A stretch of DNA of 14,029 bases from JTS-RE94 sp041750795 (GCA_041750795.1 JBGSYQ010000172.1:1-14029); one strand, 5' to 3'. Counted from the first letter of the stretch, positions 1-6,091 are shown. Notes: generated by a model from the letters alone, not told the origin. Numbers and translations: made by a program.

Positions 1-996
1 CCCGCCGCCCGGCGAGTGCCGGCGATCGGCCACGAAGCCGCCGTTGGTGCTGGCACGCAGCGCCACGCGTTGGCGCTGCGACTTGAGCTGCGACGCGACC
101 AACGCCAGTTCGCGCATGCGGCGCCGCGCGTCGGTCACGATCTGGCGCAGCATTTGGGCCAATCGTTCGTCGGCCGGCGCGAACTTCAACTCCCAGTCCG
201 AGCCGATCAGCTCGTAGCCGAAATCGGCGCCCCACGAACCCAGCGCGCTGCGCGCCGCGTAATACGTCATGATGCCCTCGGGCCGCACCAGCAACAGGGG
301 ATATGGTTCGCCTTGCTGTGTCCGCTCGGGCGCCTGGCGTGCGTAGTATTCGCGTGCGCCGCGCAGCGCCGACGCCAGCGGGTTGCCCGCTCCCAGGAAG
401 CCCGCAAAGTCCTCGGGCACCAGTTGCACGCCCTCGGGTTGCAGGATCATCGCATCCTCGCGACATTCGATGTACACCGGGCGGCGGCGCGTGGCGTGCG
501 GCCCTTCATAGGGAACGACGCTGTAGCTGGCTGCTTGCTTGTGGGCTTCGCGTGCCTTGGCCAGCGCGTCGCGGGCTTCGACGATGCGAATCCTTGCCGC
601 CTCCAGCTCGGCCTGATTGCGCAGCGTGGTGGCGTCCTTTGATTTGCTCAACTTGTCGAGTTCGGCAAGGGCGATCTCGAGTTGCCTGGCTTTGTCGTGC
701 AAGCGACGCTCGTGGTCCTCGACGTGCGCCAGCTTCAATCGCTGGTCGGCCAGTTGGGCCTCGGTCTTGGCGCGCACCTCGCGCAGTTGCTCGATCCGCC
801 ATTCCAGCGTTTCGCGCTCGGCCTCGACGTCGATGGTCGTTTCCTGGGTCGCCTGGGCTTCGGCCTTCTTGACCAGATCGGTCTGGCGATCGCGCGCAAA
901 GGTGTGCAGCAGCACCAGCAGTGCTCCCAGCGTGCAGATCATGGCATCCAGAAATGAGAACATCTGGACGCCGCCTGCGCCTGCGCGTTTCTTCAT
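1..996 (-). CDS. Membrane-anchored coiled-coil protein with ExbD/TolR/MotB-like N-terminus (3' end outside window)
   Basis: The frame is open for 332 codons from the ATG at 996-994 and runs off the left edge without a stop, so the C-terminus is missing. An AAAGGT lies about 8 nt before the ATG. Residues 12-34 form one hydrophobic segment (FSFLDAMICTLGALLVLL) with an aspartate, Asp17, near its start, as in the proton-channel helix of ExbD, TolR and MotB. Residues about 36-155 are a charged, Leu- and Ala-rich predicted coiled coil. From about 157 a globular part begins (RRRPVYIECREDAMILQPEG) with a later Tyr/Trp-rich stretch. I know similar architecture from planctomycete hypothetical proteins. 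The partner expected for an ExbD-like protein (ExbB/TolQ/MotA) is not seen upstream and could lie beyond the left edge. The gene is secure; the role in an energised envelope complex is inference. Confidence 0.85.
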   Translation of the reverse strand, partial: MKKRAGAGGVQMFSFLDAMICTLGALLVLLHTFARDRQTDLVKKAEAQATQETTIDVEAERETLEWRIEQLREVRAKTEAQLADQRLKLAHVEDHERRLHDKARQLEIALAELDKLSKSKDATTLRNQAELEAARIRIVEARDALAKAREAHKQAASYSVVPYEGPHATRRRPVYIECREDAMILQPEGVQLVPEDFAGFLGAGNPLASALRGAREYYARQAPERTQQGEPYPLLLVRPEGIMTYYAARSALGSWGADFGYELIGSDWELKFAPADERLAQMLRQIVTDARRRMRELALVASQLKSQRQRVALRASTNGGFVADRRHSPGGG

Positions 997-1009
997 GAAG
1001 GCGGACCTT

Positions 1010-1479
1010 TAACGCTCGAAATCGCCAAGAGCGCAATGACTGTTGGCAAGCTGCCTGTTGCAAAACGCCGTAACACACTGCCAGCTAAGACCATTGCGCA
1101 GCCGCGACCGCTGGTGCGCAGGCCTTGCCCGGCACGTCCTAAAATCGGCGTAATCGTTAGAGTTTGTGAAGCAAAACGGGCCGCTGCACGGCGGCGGATT
1201 CACGGCGCCGACAGCACTGCTGGCGCAGCCGCCGCGCGGCGCGGCACCAGCCGCCATTCGGGCAGACCGGCTCGGGTGTCCAAGCCGCAGGGTTGATGCA
1301 ACCGGAAAGAATTCCCAAAGGTCATCCGCCGGCCGCGACGATACTCGCTAAGTCGCTTGGAGCGGCAACCCTTCGGCAAAACAAATCGCCGTCGCGGCGC
1401 AATCTCGCGGCGGCCAGGAACGATACACCGCGGTCATCACGGCGCACGCGCGCCGCCATGCTATTCCCAGGGGGGACGT
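1010..1479. other. Stretch without a recognisable gene
   Basis: The gap between the 996 gene and the hairpin downstream of queD carries only short overlapping open frames in several phases. None has a convincing ribosome binding site or a recognisable protein sequence. No tRNA, rRNA or known riboswitch core was recognised on either strand. The promoter of the 1-996 gene should lie in its left part, but no clear -35/-10 pair stands out. Confidence 0.5.
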
Positions 1480-1523
1480 ACAGTCCGGTGCAGGTCCGTC
1501 AGGGGCCTCCCGGACTGTTTTCG
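1480..1523 (+). terminator. Hairpin with short T tract between queD and the gene-free stretch
   Basis: ACAGTCCGG at 1480-1488 is the perfect reverse complement of CCGGACTGT at 1510-1518. The 21-nt loop can pair further (AGGTCC at 1492-1497 with GGGCCT-type bases at 1503-1508). On the plus strand it is followed by TTTTCGTTT. It lies about 30 bases past the queD stop, so it may stop minus-strand queCD transcription, but the T tract is on the plus-strand side, where no upstream gene is recognised. The inverted repeat is seen directly; terminator function and direction are inferred. Confidence 0.4.
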
Positions 1524-1548
1524 TTTGCGCGGCGCGGATTCTTGCGGT

Positions 1549-1953
1549 TCAACTCGCCCGATACGTCGCGAAACAGTGCGGCGTTTCCCACAGCCGGCAT
1601 TCCACGATCGGCAGGCCCTGGCTCAGCGCGTGGTCGAAGATCAGCCGAGCGATGTTCTCGGCCGTCGGATTGGTGTCGATCAGGTACATCGGCTCTCCCA
1701 GCCGGTTCAGCGCTTCGACCGCCGGATCGTCGCGGTGCAGGATCATGCGGTGATCGAGGTTCTCGTCGATCCAATTGCTGACGATCCGCTTGATGTCGGA
1801 AAAGTCGATCACCATCCCGCGCGCGTCCAGTTTGGGGGACTGGATGGTGACGACGGCCCGGCCGTTGTGCCCGTGCAGATACTTGCACTTGCCGTCGTAG
1901 TTCAGCAGCCGGTGGCCATAGCAAAAGTCGATTTCGCGGGTTACCCGAAACAT
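1549..1953 (-). CDS. queD: 6-carboxy-5,6,7,8-tetrahydropterin synthase QueD
   Basis: A 134-residue protein of the 6-pyruvoyl-tetrahydropterin synthase/QueD family, close to the usual 120-140. QueD converts 7,8-dihydroneopterin triphosphate to 6-carboxytetrahydropterin, an early step of queuosine synthesis in the cytoplasm. The zinc ligands are visible as His14 (YGHRL) and His27/His29 in CKYLHGH, with the catalytic cysteine at Cys23. GMVIDF (46-51), Asp67-His68 and Glu123 near the C-terminus also fit the active site. I chose the ATG at 1953-1951, 8 nt after GAGGAG located in the end of queC; a GTG one codon upstream is the alternative. The ATG shares one base with the queC stop (TGATG), so translation is probably coupled. 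The cysteine in the CxxxHGH motif favours QueD over a eukaryote-type PTPS. Confidence 0.93.
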   Translation of the reverse strand: MFRVTREIDFCYGHRLLNYDGKCKYLHGHNGRAVVTIQSPKLDARGMVIDFSDIKRIVSNWIDENLDHRMILHRDDPAVEALNRLGEPMYLIDTNPTAENIARLIFDHALSQGLPIVECRLWETPHCFATYRAS

Positions 1954-2678
1954 CACGACAGCTCCTCGGCGTCAGTAGTGCAAACCGCGATTTCGCGAGC
2001 CGGCGCGGCATAGGACGTGGGATCGACGAGTTGGGCGTCGCGAAACGCCCGCTGCCGCTCGGCACATTTGTTGCATGCTCCGCAGTGCAAGCCATCGCGC
2101 GGTGCCAGGCAGGAAAACGTGAGCCCCAGCGGCGCCCGCCGACCCCATTGCATGACCGCGCACTTGTCCATCGCGGCCAGCGGCCGCAAAAGCTCGATGC
2201 GACCGGCAACCGCCTGGTCCATCGCTTCGGCGAACGGCGCGAAGAAGGCATCGGTGGCATCGGCAAACGGGTTGGTGGCCAACGCTCCCAGCGCCAACTG
2301 CGTCACTCCGTGCAAGCGGCACCAGATGTCGGCTTTGATCAGCAACAGCGGATTGTGTCCGGCCAGATAAACGCGCTCGTCCGGATCGTCGGCCGACGGC
2401 ACGCCCTGGCCCGTGATGCTCCAGTGGTCGCCGTACAAATCGGCCAACGGCATCGACAGCACCACCAGCGGCGCCAGTGGGGGCGCGGCGATGGCCTCCA
2501 GATAGCGGCGCGCCCAGCGCAGTTCTTCGCGTTGCCAGGCCAGGCCACAAGCGACGTACAGCGGTTGCACGCGCCGCTGCTCGGCCACGAGATGCGCCAG
2601 CAGGATCGAGCTATCGAGCCCCCCGCTAAACAGAACTGCCACCGTGGAATTCAAGGCTGCAATCGCTCGCGAATTCAT
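1953..2678 (-). CDS. queC: 7-cyano-7-deazaguanine synthase QueC, divergent form
   Basis: A 241-residue protein of the ExsB/QueC family of PP-loop ATPases. QueC uses ATP and ammonia to convert 7-carboxy-7-deazaguanine to preQ0, the precursor of queuosine in tRNA. The ATP-binding PP-loop is SGGLDS at 18-23. The C-terminal zinc site is Cys190, Cys199, Cys202 and Cys205 (SC...HCGACNKC), followed by the usual ER..AF. The middle is less typical: the family's common PGRN segment appears here as AGHNPLLL (106-113), and Trp-rich LAWQREELRWA replaces the usual YGQRH region. The start at 2678 has no clear Shine-Dalgarno. A TACAAT at 2734-2729 on this strand could be a -10 box, but no good -35 fits. It is directly followed by queD. 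QueE, which acts between QueD and QueC, is not in the window. Confidence 0.88.
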   Translation of the reverse strand: MNSRAIAALNSTVAVLFSGGLDSSILLAHLVAEQRRVQPLYVACGLAWQREELRWARRYLEAIAAPPLAPLVVLSMPLADLYGDHWSITGQGVPSADDPDERVYLAGHNPLLLIKADIWCRLHGVTQLALGALATNPFADATDAFFAPFAEAMDQAVAGRIELLRPLAAMDKCAVMQWGRRAPLGLTFSCLAPRDGLHCGACNKCAERQRAFRDAQLVDPTSYAAPAREIAVCTTDAEELS

Positions 2679-2796
2679 TGCTAGCGGATGGATCGGCGTG
2701 CGCCCGGCAGACCGCCGGGGCCGGGCTCATTGTAGGCATTTGCCAGGTGGGCGGCGAGCGCCGAGGGGGGCTGCTTCGATCCGCCCAAAGCAAACG

Positions 2797-2823
2797 TAGC
2801 CTGTCGAAGAATTCAACGGGCTG
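2797..2823. repeat. Palindromic intergenic repeat, copy 1
   Basis: The 26 bases 2799-2824 match 5946-5971 at 23 positions. CCTGTCGAA at 2800-2808 and TTCAACGGG at 2812-2820 fold into a 9-pair stem with one C-A mismatch, one G-U pair and a GAA loop; flanking bases add a few more pairs. Both copies are intergenic. Known repeat families could not be searched. Confidence 0.6.
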
Positions 2824-2916
2824 CTGGCCCGCCGCGGCACGCCCTCACCGATGAACGGCGGCTGCGGCCGGCGCGAGGGCTGCTGGTGTCGAGGTCGGAG
2901 GCAGGGGCAGTTGGCC

Positions 2917-2945
2917 TTGCCACCCGAACCTGGCGGTACTACACT
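2917..2945 (+). promoter_or_regulatory. Sigma-70-type promoter with no gene directly behind it
   Basis: TTGCCA at 2917-2922 (5 of 6 to TTGACA) and TACACT at 2940-2945 (4 of 6 to TATAAT) are separated by exactly 17 bases. Transcription would start near 2952. The next plus-strand gene begins only at 3266, and a strong terminator lies between. A TACACT also occurs just before holA (13354-13359). Confidence 0.5.
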
Positions 2946-2951
2946 TTCCGC

Positions 2952-3064
2952 CCCTAAAACCCGTTCTACTCGTCCGTTCGGACTCATGACGTCGTTCTAG
3001 CGCGCGGTCGCATTGCAGACTGGCGTTTCCAGGCTGCGCGGCGATCGCCGGGCAGTGTTTTTTT
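2952..3064 (+). ncRNA. Candidate small RNA or attenuated leader
   Basis: A promoter at 2917-2945 and an intrinsic terminator ending at 3064 enclose about 113 bases without a supported coding frame. Visible structure: a small hairpin GTCC/GGAC at 2972-2983, a second hairpin at 3015-3037 and the terminator hairpin at 3034-3055. The last two share CTGC at 3034-3037 and cannot both form. No SRP RNA, 6S, tmRNA or RNase P signature was recognised. A four-codon frame ATG...TAG at 2986-3000 has no ribosome binding site. It may be a free small RNA or a leader that controls read-through into the genes from 3266. The boundaries are inferred. Confidence 0.35.
3034..3064 (+). terminator. Rho-independent terminator
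   Basis: CTGC-G-CGGC at 3034-3042 pairs with GCCG-G-GCAG at 3047-3055: eight pairs interrupted by one G-G mismatch, with a four-base GATC loop. It is followed at once by TG and seven T (3058-3064). This is the best terminator-like signal in the window. It reads on the plus strand, although the gene to its left, queC, is transcribed away from it. Confidence 0.65.
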
Positions 3065-3186
3065 GCGGTTAAATCAACGTCGAGCCGGCTGGGTATTTCC
3101 ACGGATGGCAGCGCCAACCGCAGCCGTAAAGTGGAAATTGCGCCCCAGCAGCGCGGCTCCAACTCGGTATTACCCCAAGATTTGTG

Positions 3187-3214
3187 TTGAATTGGGCATC
3201 GGGGCTTTTAGAAT
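3187..3214 (+). promoter_or_regulatory. Sigma-70-type promoter for the 3266 gene
   Basis: TTGAAT at 3187-3192 (4 of 6) and TAGAAT at 3209-3214 (5 of 6) are 16 bases apart. The start of transcription would be near 3221, giving a leader of about 45 bases to the ATG at 3266. It probably also serves the two downstream envelope genes on the same strand. Confidence 0.5.
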
Positions 3215-3265
3215 GGATCGTAGGCCTCCGATTGCCCGCCAACCTCCTAAGTTGAAAGGTGACTT

Positions 3266-3610
3266 ATGAGAATAGCGGTAGTCGGCGCCAGCACGATTGT
3301 CGGTCTGCTCATGGCCGCGATCGTGGCGGCAGGTGGTCCCAGCGTGGGTTTTGCCCAGCGACCGGCGGCGGCAGCCAGTTCGGCCGGCACCGGGCTGGTG
3401 ACGCTGTCGACCCCGGCTGGTGACAACCGGCAGCAAGTGACCTTGATCGATTCCGCCACGCGAACGATGGCGGTGTACCACATCGACACGACCAGCGGCG
3501 AGATCGTGCTCAAGAGCGTGCGAAACTTGAACTACGACTTGCAGATGATCGAGTTTAACGGCACGAGCCCGTTGCCGAACGAGATTCGAGCCCTACTGGA
3601 ACAACGATAA
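3266..3610 (+). CDS. Small exported protein of unknown function
   Basis: A 114-residue protein with a good Shine-Dalgarno (AAAGGTGA ending 5 nt before the ATG). Residues 1-31 look like a signal peptide or single membrane anchor: a short N-region with Arg2, a hydrophobic run, and a possible cleavage after GFAQ. After an Ala-rich linker the mature part (about 45-114) has alternating hydrophobic residues (VTLIDSATRTMAVYHID) that suggest a small beta-rich domain, ending in FNGTSPLPNEIRALLEQR. I recall similar short proteins with this ending in planctomycetes but know no function. It is 63 bases upstream of the helix-turn-helix membrane protein on the same strand. A hairpin (CGGCTC 3621-3626 with GAGCCG 3636-3641) lies in between without a T tract, so partial read-through is likely. 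Confidence 0.8.
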   Translation: MRIAVVGASTIVGLLMAAIVAAGGPSVGFAQRPAAAASSAGTGLVTLSTPAGDNRQQVTLIDSATRTMAVYHIDTTSGEIVLKSVRNLNYDLQMIEFNGTSPLPNEIRALLEQR

Positions 3611-3673
3611 GCGAGTGCGTCGGCTCTCTCCGCAGGAGCCGGCCGCCACGAGCGAGTGACCCCGGAGAGGCCC

Positions 3674-5116
3674 ATGGCCCGCAAGTTCCTCACCCTGGAA
3701 GAAGCCGCAACGATGCTCGGCGTCACCGTCGACACCCTGGCCGAGCTGCGCGATCGCCGCGAAGTTCACGGGTATCGCGATGGGTCGAGCTGGAAATTCA
3801 AGGAAGAGGACATCGAGCGACTCAAGGCCGATCGCGAGAGCATTGCCGACGAAGGCGAGTTTGCCGAGCTCGACGAGGATCCCGATTCGATTCTGCTGAG
3901 CGAAGTGGAGCTGGGGCAATCGGGCGAAAGCACCTCCAGCACCATCATCGGCGGCAAATCGAGTCCGAAGGATCCGCTCGAAGACGACATTCAAATCGCG
4001 CGGCCGAAGCACGACAGCGACGTGCTGGACGACGTGCTGGGCACCGGCAGCGACGCCGGCGGCTCTGGAGTCTTGGAAGCCGGCTCGGGCGTCAGTCCCA
4101 TGTTCGACGACCTGGACAATCTCGACCTCGAGATGCCCAGCGCCGCCGATAGCGGCATTTCCACCAAGCTGCCGGAATCCGGCGGCAGTTCGCCCGTGCT
4201 CTCGGCCGGCGAAGACGATGCCTTTGAATTGTCCGGCGATAGTGCCATTGGCGTCGACGACGGCGAGCTGAAGGTGGGTTCCGATGCCGGCACCAGCGAC
4301 ATCATGTTGTCGGGCGAATCGCTCGAGCTGGAAGGCTCCGGCTTGTCGTTCGGCGACGATCAGGATCTGGCACTCGGCGAAGACCCCGGCCTGGAGATCG
4401 AAAGCGCTCAAAGCGGCGGATCGGACATCGACCTGACCGGCGACTTCGACGACGACCTGGTGCTGGGCGGCAGCTCGCACGGCGATCTATCGCGCACCGG
4501 CGACAGCGGCATCTCGCTGTTGGATCCGGCGGACAGCGGCATCTCGCTCGAAGCGCCCCCCTTGGAGTTGGGCGGCTCCAGCGTCGAACAACTCGAGCTC
4601 GGCGAAGACGACGAATTGCTGGTGGCCGAGGGTTCGGATGCGGCCGCGGCCAGTGGCATCGGCACGTCCGACTCCGACGACGATTTTCTGCTGACCCCGC
4701 TGGAAGAAGGCGCCGCCGAGGAATCCGACAGCGGCTCGCAAGTGATTGCGCTGGAGAGCGAAGTCGAGTTCGAGGACGCCGGCGTGGCCACCTTCGAGGA
4801 AGAGCCGGTCGGTGGCGGACTGCTCGAGGACGACCTGGGCGAGGGCTTCGGCGCTGCCGCGGCGCTCGACACCGCAGGTCCTTCCGGACTGGGCGGAGTG
4901 GCGCCAGCCGGCGCACCGGCCGGCGCGGGCGCTGCCGCCATGATTCCGGACGTGCCCTTCTCGGGCTGGAACGTGATGAGCCTGGTGTTGTGCGCCGTGC
5001 TGCTGTTGTTCTGCGGCATGTTCGCCTACGACCTGCTGCGCAATATGTGGAGTTGGGATGCCCCTTACAGCGTGAACAGCTCGATGATGGAAATGATCTT
5101 GAGCTGGTTCGAATAA
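3674..5116 (+). CDS. Tail-anchored acidic membrane protein with N-terminal helix-turn-helix
   Basis: A 480-residue protein. I chose the ATG at 3674 because GGAGAGG (3664-3670) lies just upstream; a GTG six codons earlier is less likely. Residues about 4-55 form an excisionase/MerR-like helix-turn-helix (FLTLEEAATMLGVTVDTLAE, then YRDGSSWKFKEEDIERL), the fold of HTH_17-type domains that bind DNA. Residues about 57-415 are low-complexity, rich in Asp, Glu, Ser and Gly and strongly acidic. DSGIS occurs at 159, 277 and 287, the last two in a ten-residue tandem repeat. An Ala/Gly/Pro stretch precedes one membrane helix at about 432-455, leaving about 25 residues beyond it. With the DNA-binding-type domain inside, the tail would be periplasmic. 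DNA binding is inferred from fold similarity; the domain could instead bind protein. It lies 77 bases upstream of an OmpA-type lipoprotein gene. Confidence 0.85.
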   Translation: MARKFLTLEEAATMLGVTVDTLAELRDRREVHGYRDGSSWKFKEEDIERLKADRESIADEGEFAELDEDPDSILLSEVELGQSGESTSSTIIGGKSSPKDPLEDDIQIARPKHDSDVLDDVLGTGSDAGGSGVLEAGSGVSPMFDDLDNLDLEMPSAADSGISTKLPESGGSSPVLSAGEDDAFELSGDSAIGVDDGELKVGSDAGTSDIMLSGESLELEGSGLSFGDDQDLALGEDPGLEIESAQSGGSDIDLTGDFDDDLVLGGSSHGDLSRTGDSGISLLDPADSGISLEAPPLELGGSSVEQLELGEDDELLVAEGSDAAAASGIGTSDSDDDFLLTPLEEGAAEESDSGSQVIALESEVEFEDAGVATFEEEPVGGGLLEDDLGEGFGAAAALDTAGPSGLGGVAPAGAPAGAGAAAMIPDVPFSGWNVMSLVLCAVLLLFCGMFAYDLLRNMWSWDAPYSVNSSMMEMILSWFE

Positions 5117-5172
5117 TCCGCACCCGCGGACTGGCGCCTGGTCGATCGGGCCGGCGCCCGTCCTGCACGGCC

Positions 5173-5192
5173 GATTCGAAAGGAGTCGAATC
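5173..5192 (+). promoter_or_regulatory. Ribosome binding site in a hairpin loop
   Basis: GATTCGA (5173-5179) and TCGAATC (5186-5192) are perfect reverse complements enclosing the six-base loop AAGGAG, the Shine-Dalgarno of the OmpA-type gene. The ATG at 5194 follows the stem by one base. The ribosome would meet the binding site in a loop and the start codon at the foot of a stem. Effect on translation is inferred. Confidence 0.6.
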
Positions 5193-5193
5193 C

Positions 5194-5943
5194 ATGTCAT
5201 TCGCGAGTAACGTCTTTAGCGTGGTGGCGCTGTTCGCCACGCTGGCATCGTGTGGTTGTGCCTCGAGCGGCAAAGTCGCGGCGCTCGAGTCGCAAAACCG
5301 CACGCTCGCCGAACAAACCAAGGCGCAACTGGCCGAGATCGAAAATCTCAAGATCCATGCGCGCGGCGTCGAGGATCGCCTGATCCGCGCGGAGGAAGAT
5401 CTGGCACGCGCCGATTCCAGCGGACGCCACGCCAACCGCGGCGTCGTCCCGCCCGGACTGAGCGGACGTCTGGCCGAACTTGCCCAGCGCTATCCGATCC
5501 TGCAGTACGATCCGGCCACGGGCATCAGCAAGTTCGACACCGACTTGCTGTTCGACAGCGGCGACGACCGCTTGCGTCCGGGCGCGGATCAGATCCTGGC
5601 CGAATTCGCCCAGTTGTTCAACTCGCCGGAGGCACGCGACCTGAAAATCATGGTTGTGGGCCACGCCGATTCGCAATCGATCAAGGGTCCCGAGCTCCGC
5701 TCGCGCTATCCGACCAACTGGCACTTGAGCGCCGGGCGGGCGTTGGTGGTCGCCGATCATCTGCGCGGCGCGGGACTGCCGGAGGAACGCATGGGCGTGG
5801 CCGGCTTCGGCCAGTACCAGCCCATCGCCAGCAACGACTCGTCCGACTTGCGGCAGCGCAACCGCCGCGTCGAGATTTTTGTGCTGGGCCCGGAAACCCC
5901 GTTGGTCGGCTGGGCCGATACCACCACCAGCGTGCTGCGCTAA
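5194..5943 (+). CDS. OmpA-family peptidoglycan-associated lipoprotein
   Basis: A 249-residue outer-envelope lipoprotein. The ATG at 5194 has AGGAG 8 nt upstream. Residues 1-19 are a lipoprotein signal peptide with lipobox LASC and lipidated Cys20. Residues about 27-75 are a charged predicted coiled coil (ESQNRTLAEQTKAQLAEIEN). Residues about 112-232 are the OmpA C-terminal peptidoglycan-binding domain: FDSGDDRLRPGA, VVGHADS at 154-160, LSAGRALVVADHL at 178-190 and the end motif SSDLRQRNRRVEIF, with the Asp and Arg positions that bind diaminopimelate in this family. The layout (lipid anchor, coiled coil, OmpA domain) resembles Pal and other OmpA-like lipoproteins. No tol genes are near, so I do not assign pal. 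It follows the tail-anchored helix-turn-helix protein and may be in the same transcript. Confidence 0.9.
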   Translation: MSFASNVFSVVALFATLASCGCASSGKVAALESQNRTLAEQTKAQLAEIENLKIHARGVEDRLIRAEEDLARADSSGRHANRGVVPPGLSGRLAELAQRYPILQYDPATGISKFDTDLLFDSGDDRLRPGADQILAEFAQLFNSPEARDLKIMVVGHADSQSIKGPELRSRYPTNWHLSAGRALVVADHLRGAGLPEERMGVAGFGQYQPIASNDSSDLRQRNRRVEIFVLGPETPLVGWADTTTSVLR

Positions 5944-5969
5944 GGGCCTGTTGAAGGATTCGACGGGCT
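5944..5969. repeat. Palindromic intergenic repeat, copy 2
   Basis: Second copy of the repeat seen at 2797-2823. CCTGTTGAA (5947-5955) and TTCGACGGG (5959-5967) pair completely, with two G-U pairs, around a GGA loop; G5946-C5968 and G5945-T5969 extend the stem to 11 pairs. The C-A mismatch of copy 1 is a U-G pair here, which hints that the stem is kept. It starts right after the stop codon at 5943, so it could mark the 3' end of the transcript, but no T tract follows. Confidence 0.6.
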
Positions 5970-6044
5970 GCCAAGGCACAGGGGGGCTTCCGCGCACTTG
6001 CGATTGGGGGAAAACGGCGTCGATCGCTCGCTTGCGCTCGGTTA

Positions 6045-6074
6045 TGTACTTTTTCACCTCGCCGCGACTATAAT
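6045..6074 (+). promoter_or_regulatory. Promoter of the lipoprotein-ccsBA operon
   Basis: A perfect TATAAT at 6069-6074 is preceded by a weak -35 candidate TGTACT (6045-6050, 3 of 6) at 18 bases. A start near 6081 would give a leader of about 156 bases before the ATG at 6237. The poor -35 suggests an activator or another sigma factor. Confidence 0.5.
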
Positions 6075-6091
6075 CGAGTGTGCGGGGAATT

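Noticed and set aside
1166..2013. Several plus-strand open frames of 60-220 codons left of and across queD
   Set aside because: They lie mostly opposite queD or in mixed frames, and the proteins are Arg/Pro/Ala-rich without motifs.
2729..2734. TACAAT on the minus strand as queC promoter
   Set aside because: No acceptable -35 at 16-18 bases, so it is only noted under queC and not listed as a feature.
2986..3000. Four-codon frame in the candidate small RNA as a leader peptide
   Set aside because: No Shine-Dalgarno and no run of regulatory codons; a frame this short is expected by chance.
4302..5435. A 377-codon minus-strand open frame opposite the acidic helix-turn-helix protein
   Set aside because: It is Ser/Arg-rich mirror sequence of the Asp/Glu/Ser-rich gene, and it also runs opposite the OmpA-type gene.
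5956..5967. GGATTCGACGGG resembles the conserved 5' part of tmRNA
   Set aside because: No tRNA-like 3' end, CCA or tag-coding frame is found about 350 bases downstream, and the bases belong to the palindromic repeat also present at 2797-2824.
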